From Rhizobiaceae bacterium (GTDB lineage: Bacteria > Pseudomonadota > Alphaproteobacteria > Rhizobiales > Rhizobiaceae), in the NCBI GenBank assembly GCA_019635755.1, contig JAHBYW010000002.1:372001-436000 (forward strand): a stretch of DNA of 64,000 bases. Reading direction: 5' to 3'. The translations under genes and the position numbers were made by a program. Positions 19,010-29,676 of the stretch are shown here, piece by piece; within the stretch, counting starts at the first letter, position 1, and each line of letters opens with the position of its first letter. Under the pieces are notes generated by a model that saw only the letters and a program-made list of their open reading frames with translations, was not told the origin of the DNA and searched no databases.

Positions 19010-19213
19010 ATGGGTTTTTTGATGGATGATCCCGAGGTGGAGTCGCTTGTGCAAAAACTCGCTGATCTGCACGAGATGACCGCGGAGCAGGCGATCCGCT
19101 ACGCCGTAGGCGTGGCGCTGGAGAACGACAGACGAAAAAAGGTGGGTGAGCTTGAGCTCAGTTGGGCGCTGCGGTCCGGGATGATCGAGCAGATCAAAAG
19201 AGCAGAGCAATAA
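19010..19213 (+). CDS. orphan Rv0623/VapB-type antitoxin-like protein
   Basis: A small helical protein of 67 residues (63 if started at 19022). MDDPEVESLVQKLADLHEMTAEQAIRYAVGVALENDRRKK resembles the ribbon-helix-helix region of the 'PSK operon transcription factor' family that pairs with PIN-domain toxins. No PIN toxin follows; the next gene is a helicase 43 bases on. It may be an orphan antitoxin or a stand-alone DNA-binding protein. A GTG at 18980 could extend it by ten residues. Confidence 0.6.
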   Translation: MGFLMDDPEVESLVQKLADLHEMTAEQAIRYAVGVALENDRRKKVGELELSWALRSGMIEQIKRAEQ

Positions 19214-19255
19214 AGCCCGCTTGCCGCAGCCGACCGAATCCTGTCTCACGCTCCG

Positions 19256-20383
19256 ATGGAGTTCTCCCCCCAGCAGGACGATGCGCTGAAAGCCGTGGCG
19301 CGGTGGCTGAAATCGGGCCGGCCGCAGCTCTTCCGCCTGTTCGGCTATGCCGGGACCGGCAAGACCACGCTGGCGCGCCATTTCGCCGAGCATGTCGACG
19401 GGCAGGTGCAGTTCGCCGCCTTCACGGGCAAGGCGGCGCAGGTGCTGCGCTCCAAGGGCGCGACGAATGCGCGGACGATCCATTCGCTGATCTACCGGCC
19501 GCGCGGCGAGGAGGCGGTCGAGGACGAGACGACCGGCAAGACCTCGATGTCGCCGACCTTTTCGCTCAACCGGCAAAGCCCCGTGGCGCGGGCCAAGCTC
19601 GTCATCATCGACGAGTGCTCGATGGTCGACGAGCAGCTCGGCAAGGACCTGATGAGTTTCGGCACGCCGATCCTGGTGCTTGGCGATCCGGGCCAACTGC
19701 CGCCGATCTCGGGTGGCGGTTATTTCACCGATCATGAGCCGGACGTGCTGCTGACCGAGATCCACCGGCAGGCGCGCGACAATCCGATCATCCGGCTGGC
19801 GCTCGATGTGCGCGAGGGCCGCGAATTCATGCGTGGCGACTACGGCACCGCCCAGGTCATCGGCCGCGAGGACGTCAACCAGGATCTCGTGCTGAAGGCG
19901 GACCAGGTGCTGGTCGGCACCAACCGAACGCGGCGGCGCTACAACCAGCGTCTGCGCGAATTGAAGGGCTTCGCGGCGGCCTATCCGCAAGCCGGCGACA
20001 AGCTCGTCTGTCTCAGGAACGATCCGGCAAAGGGTCTGCTCAACGGCTCGCTGTGGAAGGTGATGACCTCGGCCAAGGAAACCGTAAAGCCCGGCATCAA
20101 CCTGCTCGTCTCGCCGGAGGAGGACGATCCGGACCGCGGCGTCGCCAAGATCAAGCTGCTCAAATCGGCCTTCGACGATCCGGATGCGGACATCCCGTGG
20201 CAGCAGAAGAAGCGCTATGACGATTTCGACTTCGGCTATGCGCTGACCGTGCATAAGGCACAGGGCTCGCAGTGGAACGACGTCGTGCTGTTCGACGAGA
20301 GCTGGGCCTTCAAGGAGACGCGACAGCGCTGGCTCTACACTGCGATCACGCGGGCGGCGGAGACGCTGACGGTTGTGCGGTGA
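19256..20383 (+). CDS. RecD-like superfamily 1 DNA helicase (AAA_30 plus UvrD_C_2)
   Basis: A 375-residue SF1 helicase. Walker A is GYAGTGKTT near residue 28, followed by motif Ia FAAFTGKAAQVLR, Walker B LVIIDECSMVDEQ, motif III LVLGDPGQLPP and the C-terminal UvrD_C_2 motif GYALTVHKAQGSQWNDVVLF with final TAITRAAETLTVV. It lacks the long N-terminal domain of RecD2, so it is the compact stand-alone form common in alphaproteobacteria and their phages. It may act in DNA repair; there is no phage context here. Confidence 0.88.
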   Translation: MEFSPQQDDALKAVARWLKSGRPQLFRLFGYAGTGKTTLARHFAEHVDGQVQFAAFTGKAAQVLRSKGATNARTIHSLIYRPRGEEAVEDETTGKTSMSPTFSLNRQSPVARAKLVIIDECSMVDEQLGKDLMSFGTPILVLGDPGQLPPISGGGYFTDHEPDVLLTEIHRQARDNPIIRLALDVREGREFMRGDYGTAQVIGREDVNQDLVLKADQVLVGTNRTRRRYNQRLRELKGFAAAYPQAGDKLVCLRNDPAKGLLNGSLWKVMTSAKETVKPGINLLVSPEEDDPDRGVAKIKLLKSAFDDPDADIPWQQKKRYDDFDFGYALTVHKAQGSQWNDVVLFDESWAFKETRQRWLYTAITRAAETLTVVR

Positions 20384-20483
20384 ACGGTGACTGGACGCGG
20401 CCGCTGGCCTCATAGCTTGAATTGGCACCGGCCAGCCAATTTGGCTATTCACCACCATCCACAATTTACCATTCACGTCTCCC

Positions 20484-21224
20484 ATGCCCGCCAAGCTCTC
20501 CGTCAACCTCAACGCCATCGCCTATCTCAGGAACCGCCGCGACCTGCCCTGGCCCAGCGTGACAGGGCTCGGGCGCATCGCGCTCGCCGCCGGTGCCCAC
20601 GGGCTCACCGTCCACCCGAGACCGGACGAACGGCATACCCGCAACGCCGATTTGACCGAAATCCGCGCGCTCATCGACGACGAGTTTCCGCGCGCAGAGT
20701 TCAACGTCGAGGGCTTTCCGACGGAAGACTTCCTCGCACTCGTGGAGAAAAACCAGCCTGACCAGGTGACGCTCGTGCCGGACGATCCGGCGCAGGCCAC
20801 GTCCGACCACGGCTGGGACTTCCGGACCAAGGCCGGGTATCTGGCCCCCATCGTCAAGCGGCTGAAGAAGAGCGGCTTTCGCGTGTCGCTGTTCGCCGAT
20901 CCCGACCCCGCGGGCATGGCCGCCGCGCGCGACACGGGCGCGGATCGGATCGAGCTCTACACCGGCCCTTACGGCTCCTTCCATGCCGACCCGGGGCGAG
21001 CCGGAGCGGCGCTGGACAGGCTCGGCGCCACCGCCGACGCGGCGCTCGCGCTCGGGCTCGGCGTCAACGCCGGCCACGATCTGACCGTCGCCAACCTGCC
21101 GGCGCTCGCCAGGCGGATCCCGGCGCTATCCGAAGTGTCGATCGGCCATGGCCTGACCGCCGACGCGATGGAGTTCGGCATGGCCGAGACCGTCAGGCGC
21201 TTCCTCAGGGCATGCGGCTGGTAG
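20484..21224 (+). CDS. pdxJ: pyridoxine 5'-phosphate synthase
   Basis: A 246-residue TIM-barrel enzyme making pyridoxine 5'-phosphate from 1-deoxy-xylulose 5-phosphate and 3-amino-2-oxopropyl phosphate. Family segments are [19 protein letters not shown] at the N-terminus, [22 protein letters not shown] with the catalytic Glu, DQVTLVPDD, and the C-terminal [13 protein letters not shown] phosphate loop. It is preceded by 100 non-coding bases. The stop codon lies at the left edge of a large inverted repeat before kup. Confidence 0.94.
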   Translation: MPAKLSVNLNAIAYLRNRRDLPWPSVTGLGRIALAAGAHGLTVHPRPDERHTRNADLTEIRALIDDEFPRAEFNVEGFPTEDFLALVEKNQPDQVTLVPDDPAQATSDHGWDFRTKAGYLAPIVKRLKKSGFRVSLFADPDPAGMAAARDTGADRIELYTGPYGSFHADPGRAGAALDRLGATADAALALGLGVNAGHDLTVANLPALARRIPALSEVSIGHGLTADAMEFGMAETVRRFLRACGW

Positions 21225-21288
21225 CAATGCAATAAAGCGATGGCTGCGTGGTTGAGCCATCGCAAAGCAGCATTTGTTATTGCAGTGC
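21224..21288. repeat. nested inverted repeat between pdxJ and kup
   Basis: The inner stem GCGATGGCT / AGCCATCGC (21237-21245, 21255-21263) is perfect with a 9-base loop. The outer arms GCAATGCAATAA (21224-21235) and TTATTGCAGTGC (21277-21288) pair at 11 of 12 positions with a 13-base bulge on one side. The arms are AT-richer than the surroundings and there is no T-tail. It could be a pdxJ 3'-end structure, a cis-regulatory leader of kup, or a small palindromic mobile repeat. Confidence 0.6.
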
Positions 21289-21329
21289 AGCAGGCGTAGA
21301 GCAGCCGCCGTTTTTCCCGGAGTCTTGCC

Positions 21330-23246
21330 ATGGCACCCGCCGGCAATTTCGGACACGCTGCCAATCCGGCGGCTGCAGTGCCCGGTCACGCGTCCCCTCG
21401 AACGGGCATCCTGATGCTAGGCGCCATCGGCGTCGTGTATGGCGATATCGGGACCAGCCCGCTCTACGCCTTCCGCGAGGCGTTGCGCGCCGCGGCCGGG
21501 GACAACGTCGCGACGCGCGACGACGTGCTGGGCGTTCTATCGCTGATCGTCTGGGCGCTCACGATCATCGTTACGGTGAAGTACATCCTCTTCGTGCTCA
21601 AGGCCGACAATCGGGGCGAGGGCGGCACCCTGTCGCTGATGGCGTTGGCCCGCTCGGCAAACCGGCGGCGGTCCGCGGTGCTCCTCAGCGTCGGCATGGC
21701 CGGCGCGGCGATGTTCTACGGCGACGCGATCATCACCCCCGCGATCTCGGTGCTGTCGGCGGTCGAGGGCATGAAGATCGTTACGCCCGCCTTCGAGCCC
21801 TATGTGGTGCCGGTGACGCTCGGCATCCTGGCGGGCCTTTTCTCGGTCCAGCGGTTCGGCACCGGCAGCGTCGCGGCGGTGTTCGGGCCGATCACGGCCT
21901 TCTGGTTCCTGGCGATTGGCCTTTCCGGCCTGGTCCACATCGCCGACGACCCGGGGGTGCTCGCGGCGCTCAATCCGATGCATGTCGTCGATGTGCTGAC
22001 CGACGCGCCAGCGGTCGCCTTCGTCACCGTCGGCGCCGTGTTCCTGGCGGTGACGGGCGCCGAGGCACTCTACGCCGACCTCGGCCACTTCGGACGCAGG
22101 CCGATCGTGCTGGCCTGGCTCGTCATCGTCTTCCCCTGCCTGCTGCTCAACTATTTCGGCCAGGGCGCCTTCGTGCTGGGCAATGGCGGGCGCATCGGCC
22201 ACCCCTTCTTCCAGATGAACAATGGCTGGGCGCTGCTGCCGATGGTCGTGCTGGCGACAGCTGCCACCATCATTGCCAGCCAGGCCGTCATCACCGGCGC
22301 CTTCTCGCTGACCCGGCAGGCGACGCAGTTGAACCTGTTGCCCCGGCTCACCGTCCTGCACACGTCCGACATCCAGGCCGGCCAGATCTACATGCCGCGG
22401 GTGAACCTCCTGCTGGCGGTCGGCGTGATGGCGCTGGTGCTCGGCTTCGGCGAGTCGAGCGGCCTCGCCGCCGCCTATGGCATCTCCGTCACCGGCAACA
22501 TGCTGATGACGACGATCCTGCTCTTCGTCGTGATGCGCAGCATCTGGAAATGGAAGCTGGCAGTCGCCGCCGCCCTGACCGCCGTGTTCGCAACCATCGA
22601 CGTCGGCTTCTTCGTCGCCAACATCGTCAAGGTCTTCGATGGCGGCTGGGCCTCGCTTGTCGTCGCGGCCCTCGTCCTCGGGACGATGTGGACCTGGGTG
22701 CGCGGCAGCCGCCACCTGTTCGAGAAGACCCGCAGGAACGAGATCCCGCTCGACTTCCTCGCCGAGCAACTGGCGAAGAAGGCACCCCAGACGGTACCCG
22801 GGACGGCAATCTTCCTGACCGGCGACGCGGCCAGCGCGCCGACCGCGCTGATGCACAGCCTGAAGCACTACAAGGTGCTGCACGAGCACAACGCGATCCT
22901 GACAGTGGAGACGGCGGAGGAGCCCTATGTTCCGGACGCCGAGCGGGCGCGCATCACGGTGCTGAACGACCGCTTCATGCGCGTAAAGCTGACTTTCGGC
23001 TATATGGAGCAGCCCAACGTGCCCAAGGCGCTGGCGATCTGCCGCAAGAAGGGCTGGAAGTTCGACATCATGACGACATCGTTCTTCCTGTCGCGGCGGG
23101 TGATCAAGCCGTCGGCGACCTCGACGATGCCGGCATGGCAGTCGCGCTACTTCATGCTGCTGGCGCGCAGTGCCACGGACGCCACGGAGTACTTCCAGAT
23201 ACCCACCGGGCGCGTGGTCGAGATCGGGACACAGGTCACGATCTGA
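21330..23246 (+). CDS. kup: Kup/Trk-D type low-affinity potassium transporter
   Basis: A 638-residue K+/H+ symporter with about 12 transmembrane helices in residues 25-440 and a cytoplasmic C-terminal domain. The family signature near helix 1 is [22 protein letters not shown]; others are [36 protein letters not shown] and [17 protein letters not shown]. The length is normal. It stands alone; a conspicuous nested hairpin precedes it by 42 bases. Confidence 0.95.
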   Translation: MAPAGNFGHAANPAAAVPGHASPRTGILMLGAIGVVYGDIGTSPLYAFREALRAAAGDNVATRDDVLGVLSLIVWALTIIVTVKYILFVLKADNRGEGGTLSLMALARSANRRRSAVLLSVGMAGAAMFYGDAIITPAISVLSAVEGMKIVTPAFEPYVVPVTLGILAGLFSVQRFGTGSVAAVFGPITAFWFLAIGLSGLVHIADDPGVLAALNPMHVVDVLTDAPAVAFVTVGAVFLAVTGAEALYADLGHFGRRPIVLAWLVIVFPCLLLNYFGQGAFVLGNGGRIGHPFFQMNNGWALLPMVVLATAATIIASQAVITGAFSLTRQATQLNLLPRLTVLHTSDIQAGQIYMPRVNLLLAVGVMALVLGFGESSGLAAAYGISVTGNMLMTTILLFVVMRSIWKWKLAVAAALTAVFATIDVGFFVANIVKVFDGGWASLVVAALVLGTMWTWVRGSRHLFEKTRRNEIPLDFLAEQLAKKAPQTVPGTAIFLTGDAASAPTALMHSLKHYKVLHEHNAILTVETAEEPYVPDAERARITVLNDRFMRVKLTFGYMEQPNVPKALAICRKKGWKFDIMTTSFFLSRRVIKPSATSTMPAWQSRYFMLLARSATDATEYFQIPTGRVVEIGTQVTI

Positions 23247-23289
23247 GGCGCGCGGAGGCGCCTCGCGGCGCCTCCGGCTCGTCCTCGGC

Positions 23290-24177
23290 TCAGCCGGCAA
23301 GCGCCGATGCGTTCGCGGCGAGGAATGTCCGCAGCGTCGCGGGGGCGCGGCCGGACAGCTTTTCGACATCGCCGGTCACCATTGCGAGATCGCCCTGGCG
23401 GGTCGCTGTGTCGAAGGAAACGAGGGTCGGGATCACCGCATCGGGCACGCCCGCCGCCTTCATGCCGCCCGCCAGCTGGTCGTCCGTCAGATTCACCACC
23501 TGGATCGGTTTTCCGACGGTGGACGACGCCATCGCAGCGATTTCGCCATTGCTGAACGCCTGGCTCCCGGTCAGCGTGTAGGTCGCGCTGCCGGCCGGCG
23601 GGTTCGCCAGCGCACCGGCGATCGCGGCAGCGATGTCGTCTCGCGCGACGAAGGCCGTCCGGCCTTCGCCGGCCGCGCTGTACCACTGCCCCGTCTTGAA
23701 CGCCTGCGGCAGGCTCATGAACAGGTTCTCCGCATACCAGCTGTTGCGGAAGATGAGGTAGGGCAGGCCCGTCGCCTTCACCGCGTCCTCCGAACCCAGA
23801 TGGTCCGGGGCGAAGCTGACATGCGAAGTGTCGGCCTTGGGCAGCGAGGCATAGGCCAGCCGCCTGGCGCCGGCCTTCGCAGCGGCGGCGATGGCCGCCT
23901 TGTGCTGGCGAAGGCGGGTGCCGGCACCGTCGAGCGCATCCGTGGAAATGACGAGGACGGTGCCCGCGTCGGAAAAGCCGGACGCCAGGCTGGCCGGATC
24001 GTCGAAATCGATCTTGCGGATCGCGATGCCCCGCGTGGCCAGGTCGGCGAGCTTCTCGGGGTTGCGCGTGCCGGCAATGATGCGCGACGGCACGACTCCG
24101 AATGTGTCGATGAGGTGGGTGACGACGGCGCGGCCAAGCTTGCCGGATGCGCCGGTGACGAAGATCGTATGGGTCAT
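23290..24177 (-). CDS. NmrA-like NAD(P)H:quinone oxidoreductase (QorB type)
   Basis: A 295-residue atypical SDR. The nucleotide motif TGASGKLGRAVVTHLID is at the N-terminus, followed by AGTRNPEKLADLATRGIAIRKIDFDD, as in NmrA/QorB proteins that lack the classic catalytic Tyr-Lys pair. The ATG at 24177 gives the usual length; the longer frame runs over the divergent regulator's leader. It is divergent from an HxlR regulator, the common pairing for redox- or electrophile-responsive quinone reductases. Confidence 0.88.
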   Translation of the reverse strand: MTHTIFVTGASGKLGRAVVTHLIDTFGVVPSRIIAGTRNPEKLADLATRGIAIRKIDFDDPASLASGFSDAGTVLVISTDALDGAGTRLRQHKAAIAAAAKAGARRLAYASLPKADTSHVSFAPDHLGSEDAVKATGLPYLIFRNSWYAENLFMSLPQAFKTGQWYSAAGEGRTAFVARDDIAAAIAGALANPPAGSATYTLTGSQAFSNGEIAAMASSTVGKPIQVVNLTDDQLAGGMKAAGVPDAVIPTLVSFDTATRQGDLAMVTGDVEKLSGRAPATLRTFLAANASALAG

Positions 24178-24195
24178 GGGAGGCTGATCCTTTCC

Positions 24196-24222
24196 AAATG
24201 AGACTTGCTCTCGAAATGAGAC
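24196..24222. promoter_or_regulatory. direct repeats in the quinone reductase-HxlR intergenic region
   Basis: AAATGAGAC occurs at 24196-24204 and again at 24214-24222, start-to-start 18 bases. They lie 19-45 bases upstream of the reductase start, within the divergent promoter region, and are candidate HxlR half-operators. Confidence 0.4.
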
Positions 24223-24246
24223 CAGCACTACATTGTGCAATACCGA

Positions 24247-24269
24247 GCCTTCGTAAAGAAGGCATTTTT
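24247..24269 (+). terminator. intrinsic-terminator-like hairpin in the HxlR leader
   Basis: GCCTTC-GTAAA-GAAGGC forms a perfect 6-bp stem with a 5-base loop followed by A and five T. It lies about 30 bases before the HxlR start codon, not after a gene. It may attenuate HxlR transcription or be a fortuitous palindrome; there is no leader peptide that I can see. Confidence 0.4.
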
Positions 24270-24296
24270 GCCCGTGCAGGTACCCTGGAGGTAACC

Positions 24297-24707
24297 ATGG
24301 ATGCGACCCAGGCGACGGCTCGCCAGAAGATCGCCTACTACGGCGCAACCAGCGAAGGCGGCCTCGCGAACTGCCCGATCCGCAACGTCGTCCGCAATGT
24401 GTTCGGCAAGTGGAGTTCGCTGCTCCTGATGGCGCTTGCCGAACGGCCGGCGCGGTTCGGAGAATTGCGGCGGCTGGTCCCGGACATTTCGCAACGCATG
24501 CTTACGGAAACGCTTCGCGACCTGCAGCGCGACGGCTACCTGCACCGCGAGGTGTTCGACACGACGCCGCCCAGCGTCGAGTACAGCCTGACCGACCTCG
24601 GCCGGTCCATGTATGAATCGTTGAGCCAGCTTCTGCTGTGGGCGGAGAACAATCACGACGCCGTGCGCAAGGCTCGCGCCGCCTTCGACAGCGCCGGTTT
24701 GCGCTAA
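24297..24707 (+). CDS. HxlR family transcriptional regulator
   Basis: A 136-residue winged-helix regulator with the family's conserved N-terminal cysteine (LANCPIRNVV) often used for redox or electrophile sensing, then FGKWSSLLLMALAERPARFGELRRLVPDISQRMLTETLRDLQRDGYLHR. The ATG at 24297 follows TGGAGG; the upstream extension is rejected. It probably represses the divergent quinone reductase. Confidence 0.9.
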   Translation: MDATQATARQKIAYYGATSEGGLANCPIRNVVRNVFGKWSSLLLMALAERPARFGELRRLVPDISQRMLTETLRDLQRDGYLHREVFDTTPPSVEYSLTDLGRSMYESLSQLLLWAENNHDAVRKARAAFDSAGLR

Positions 24708-24767
24708 CGCCTTGCACCGCCAGCCGTTTTCTCCGATTCTGTCGCGAATCGGGGCGAGGGGCTCGCG

Positions 24768-26006
24768 ATGCGGGTTTTGGACATTGCGGTCGTCGGCGCT
24801 GGGCCGGCGGGACTGGCGGTCGCGCTCTATCTGGCGCGCGCCGGCCACCGCGTGACCATTTTCGAGCGCTTCGAAAAGCCGGCGCCGGTGGGGTCCGGCC
24901 TCATCCTGCAGCCGACGGGCCTGGCCGTCCTGCACGATCTCGGCCTCTTCAGCGAGATTCTGGCGCTCGGGGCCACGATCGAACGGCTGCGCGGCACCGA
25001 TGCCCGCAGCGGCCGGACCGTGCTCGACGTGCGCTACGACGCGCTTCCCGGCGGCCGCTTCGGGCTCGCCGTGCATCGCGCGGCGCTCTTCGGTGTCCTG
25101 TTCCGCGCGGCGCGGCGGCAGGGCATCGCCATCGAGACCGGGACAGAGATCGGCGCGATGGACGTGACCGGCGGCCGCGCCGCGCCCATCACGACGGAGG
25201 GCCGCGTCGCAGGGCGCTTCGACCTGATCATCGACGCGAGCGGTGCCCGGTCGCGCCTGAAGCGCTTCGCCCGCAAGCCGTCCGATCCGCGACCGCTGGC
25301 CTATGGCGCCTTCTGGGCCTCGCTGCCTTGGCGTGGCGACGGCTTCGACGCTCATGCGCTGGTGCAGCGGTATTCCAGGGCGAGCGTCATGATCGGCGTG
25401 CTGCCGATCGGCCGGCCGGACCCCGAGAGCGGGCCGATGGCGGCCTTCTTCTGGAGCATCAAGCCCGACGACGTGCAGAAGGTACGTGCCGCCGGCCTCT
25501 CGGCATGGAAGGACCGCGTCGCGGGCTTCTGGCCCGACTGCGCCGCCTATCTCGACCAGATCGGCAGCTTCGACGACCTCACGCTCGCGCGCTACGGCCA
25601 CCACACGCTGGCGCGCCCGGTGGGGCTCCGGCTTGCCGTCATCGGCGACGGCGCGCACTCGACCAGTCCGCAGCTCGGGCAGGGCGCCAATATGGCGCTG
25701 CTCGACGCGCGGGCACTGGCCCATGCGCTGGCGACGACCGAGGACGTGGACGCCGCGCTCTCCGCCTATGTCCGCATGCGCCGCCGGCATGTCCGCGTGT
25801 TCCAGGCGATGTCCTGGATGTTCACGCCCTTCTACCAATCCGACTCGCGCGTCCTGCCGTTCCTGCGGGACCGGCTGGTCGCCACGGTCGCCCGCGTCGA
25901 ACCGGCGCAGAAGTTCTTGGCGTCGATGGTCGCCGGCACGGTGATCGATCCATTCGAAAGGATCGGTCTGACCGAACCCTCCTGGGAAGGCATGTCCGGC
26001 ACCTGA
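24768..26006 (+). CDS. FAD-dependent aromatic-type monooxygenase (PHBH family)
   Basis: A 412-residue single-component flavoprotein hydroxylase. FAD motif GAGPAGLAVALYLARAG is at the N-terminus, the middle contains FDLIIDASGARSRLKR (the DG-like motif), and the third motif is RLAVIGDGAHSTSPQLGQGANMALLDA, where the GD pair binds the FAD ribose. Such enzymes hydroxylate phenolic or related rings using NAD(P)H; the substrate is not readable. It has its own ATG 60 bases after the HxlR stop and no ring-cleavage genes nearby. Confidence 0.88.
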   Translation: MRVLDIAVVGAGPAGLAVALYLARAGHRVTIFERFEKPAPVGSGLILQPTGLAVLHDLGLFSEILALGATIERLRGTDARSGRTVLDVRYDALPGGRFGLAVHRAALFGVLFRAARRQGIAIETGTEIGAMDVTGGRAAPITTEGRVAGRFDLIIDASGARSRLKRFARKPSDPRPLAYGAFWASLPWRGDGFDAHALVQRYSRASVMIGVLPIGRPDPESGPMAAFFWSIKPDDVQKVRAAGLSAWKDRVAGFWPDCAAYLDQIGSFDDLTLARYGHHTLARPVGLRLAVIGDGAHSTSPQLGQGANMALLDARALAHALATTEDVDAALSAYVRMRRRHVRVFQAMSWMFTPFYQSDSRVLPFLRDRLVATVARVEPAQKFLASMVAGTVIDPFERIGLTEPSWEGMSGT

Positions 26007-26133
26007 AATACCCGCCAGCATCTCTTCCCGAACACCGCGACGCACTTTCGGGAACATGGTCTAGCCGCGACAGGTGCATGACGATCGGGTCTCGACTATC
26101 AATCCCGACGTCGGGGCGACGGAGGGGTTTCCC

Positions 26134-27168
26134 ATGGCTGGCAAGCTTGTTCTGGTCACGGGCGGTTCGGGGTTTCTCGGCGCGCATTGCGTCGTGAGGC
26201 TTCTCGCCGACGGCTATCGCGTTCGAACCACGGTGCGTTCGCTGGCCCGTGAGCCGGAGGTCCGCGCCCTTGTGCGGGCAGGCGGCGGCGACGCCGGCGA
26301 CCGCCTGGAGTTTGCCGAGGCGGACCTGACCGCCGATCAGGGCTGGAAGGAAGCAGCCGCCGGCGCGGACTTCGTGCTGCATGTCGCCTCGCCGTTTCCA
26401 GCCGTGCAGCCGAACGACGAGAACGAACTCATTCGCCCGGCCGTGGAGGGCACGCTCCGCGTGTTGCGGGCAGCGCGCGACGCTGGAGTGAAACGCGTCG
26501 TGTTGACGTCCTCCTTCGCGGCGATCGGCTACGGCCATCCGACGCAGGATGCGCCGTTCGACGAGACCGATTGGACCAATCTCGAGGGGCCGGGCATCAC
26601 GCCCTACGTGAAATCGAAAACGCTTGCCGAACGCGCGGCGTGGGATTTTGTCCGGCATGAGGGCGGGACGATGGAGCTTTCGGTCATCAATCCCGTTGGC
26701 ATCCTGGGGCCCGCGCTCGGGCGGGACCTCTCCACCTCGGTCGAACTGCTGAAGAACCTGATGGAAGGCGCGGTCCCGGCCGCGCCGCGCACGTGGTTCG
26801 GACTGGTTGACGTCCGCGACGTGGCGGACCTGCACGTGCGCGCGATGACGTCGCCCGCAGCGAAGGGCGAACGCTTCCTCGCGACCGCCGGCGATTTTGT
26901 CGGGGTCATCGACATTGCCCGGGTGCTCAAGGCCGAACTCGGCGATGCTGCGCGCAAGGTGCCGAACCGGGTGATGCCAGACTGGCTGGTGCGGGCCTTC
27001 GCCATCTTCATGCCGGCGGCGAGGGCGTCCGTGCCGGAGCTTGGCAAGCGGAAGAACGCAAGCGGCGCGAAAGCGGAAAAGGTGCTCGGCCTCAAGCCGC
27101 GCTCTGTGCGTGAGGCGATCGCGTCCAGCGTCAGAAGCCTGAAAGAGCTCGGGCTGATCCGCTTCTGA
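26134..27168 (+). CDS. extended SDR, aldehyde/dihydroflavonol-reductase-like
   Basis: A 344-residue NAD(P)-dependent reductase. The nucleotide motif VTGGSGFLGAHCVVRLLADGYRVRTTVRS is at the N-terminus and the catalytic Tyr-x3-Lys pair is in GITPYVKSKTLAERAAWDF. The Arg in TVRS suggests NADPH preference. It resembles methylglyoxal/aldehyde reductases of yeast Gre2 type and dihydroflavonol 4-reductase-like bacterial proteins. The ATG at 26134 has GGAGG nine bases before it. It is followed by a TetR gene 75 bases downstream on the same strand. Confidence 0.88.
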   Translation: MAGKLVLVTGGSGFLGAHCVVRLLADGYRVRTTVRSLAREPEVRALVRAGGGDAGDRLEFAEADLTADQGWKEAAAGADFVLHVASPFPAVQPNDENELIRPAVEGTLRVLRAARDAGVKRVVLTSSFAAIGYGHPTQDAPFDETDWTNLEGPGITPYVKSKTLAERAAWDFVRHEGGTMELSVINPVGILGPALGRDLSTSVELLKNLMEGAVPAAPRTWFGLVDVRDVADLHVRAMTSPAAKGERFLATAGDFVGVIDIARVLKAELGDAARKVPNRVMPDWLVRAFAIFMPAARASVPELGKRKNASGAKAEKVLGLKPRSVREAIASSVRSLKELGLIRF

Positions 27169-27181
27169 GATCGTAGCGGAC

Positions 27182-27237
27182 TTGACCATGCAGCCTTGAG
27201 GCCGCTATACGGCCGAACCGTAACGTACGGTACGGTT
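27182..27237 (+). promoter_or_regulatory. promoter and TetR-type operator of the regulator gene
   Basis: TTGACC (27182-27187), an 18-base spacer and TATACG (27206-27211) form a plausible sigma-70 promoter. A 22-base near-perfect palindrome (27216-27237, arms AACCGTA and TACGGTT; only one pair of opposing positions fails to match) would overlap the transcription start and ends five bases before the GTG start codon. This is a classic autorepression layout. Confidence 0.65.
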
Positions 27238-27242
27238 GACGC

Positions 27243-29094
<1,852 letters not shown>

Positions 29095-29139
29095 CGGTGG
29101 ATCGGGGGCTGGCCGGCACCGTTGGTGTCGGCCGCCAAG

Positions 29140-29184
29140 TTCAGGCATGGATGCTCGGGCTTGCCCCGAGCATCCATGCCTGAA
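29140..29184. repeat. perfect 20-bp stem hairpin downstream of ilvC
   Basis: TTCAGGCATGGATGCTCGGG (29140-29159) is exactly complementary to 29165-29184, leaving a 5-base loop CTTGC. It starts 46 bases after the ilvC stop, with no T-run. The perfect match and GGATGCTCGGG core suggest a REP-like palindromic element that may protect the ilvC mRNA 3' end or end transcription. Confidence 0.75.
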
Positions 29185-29223
29185 CGGTCAGGATATCGCC
29201 CGCGGCGAAAGTGGGACTGATAC

Positions 29224-29532
29224 CTACCCGACCACTTTCTTCAGCGGCGCGTTCTCCATTGACTCGCGGCCGAGAAATTCGACGCCGATGCGGCCGTTGT
29301 CGCGCCAGCGCACCTCGGCGCGGTACGCCGCGCCGTCATGCGGCACGTGAAGCACGAAGCGGGGCGGCACGCGGACGTTCTCCACCAGCTCGAGCTCGGC
29401 GCCCTCGGCACTGATGTTGGTCACCAGGCAGCGGTTCTGCGGTTTGCCGGCGCTGTCCAGGATGACCGCTCCTCGCAGCGCTTCGGTGCGTGGATACTGC
29501 CGTGCGTCGCTGTCCTCGCCGTGCGCCTGCAT
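29224..29532 (-). CDS. PilZ domain protein (first of three)
   Basis: A 102-residue single-domain PilZ protein, a likely cyclic di-GMP receptor. The binding signature is present as RQYPR (RxxxR) near residue 12 and TNISAEGAEL, an N-x-S-x-x-G version of the D/NxSxxG motif. No other domain or membrane segment is seen. The target is unknown. It is divergent from the next PilZ gene. Confidence 0.85.
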   Translation of the reverse strand: MQAHGEDSDARQYPRTEALRGAVILDSAGKPQNRCLVTNISAEGAELELVENVRVPPRFVLHVPHDGAAYRAEVRWRDNGRIGVEFLGRESMENAPLKKVVG

Positions 29533-29676
29533 CGTCCCCTCCGTTGTTGGGTGGATTGTGCACCGTTCGGGTTAAGTCCGGCTTAGCGGTCGGCGCCGGC
29601 ACGTCCCGATCCGGCACAGGCCGTCTGGCACGCAATTCGCACCGCGCGAGAAAATCGGTCATGGAGGCCTTGCACG

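Noticed and set aside
29626-29641. Sigma-54-like sequence before the second PilZ gene
   Set aside because: TGGCACG-N4-TCGCA keeps the GG and GC pairs in register, but TTGC is changed to TCGC, and there is no nitrogen or RpoN context. Kept only as a weak possibility.
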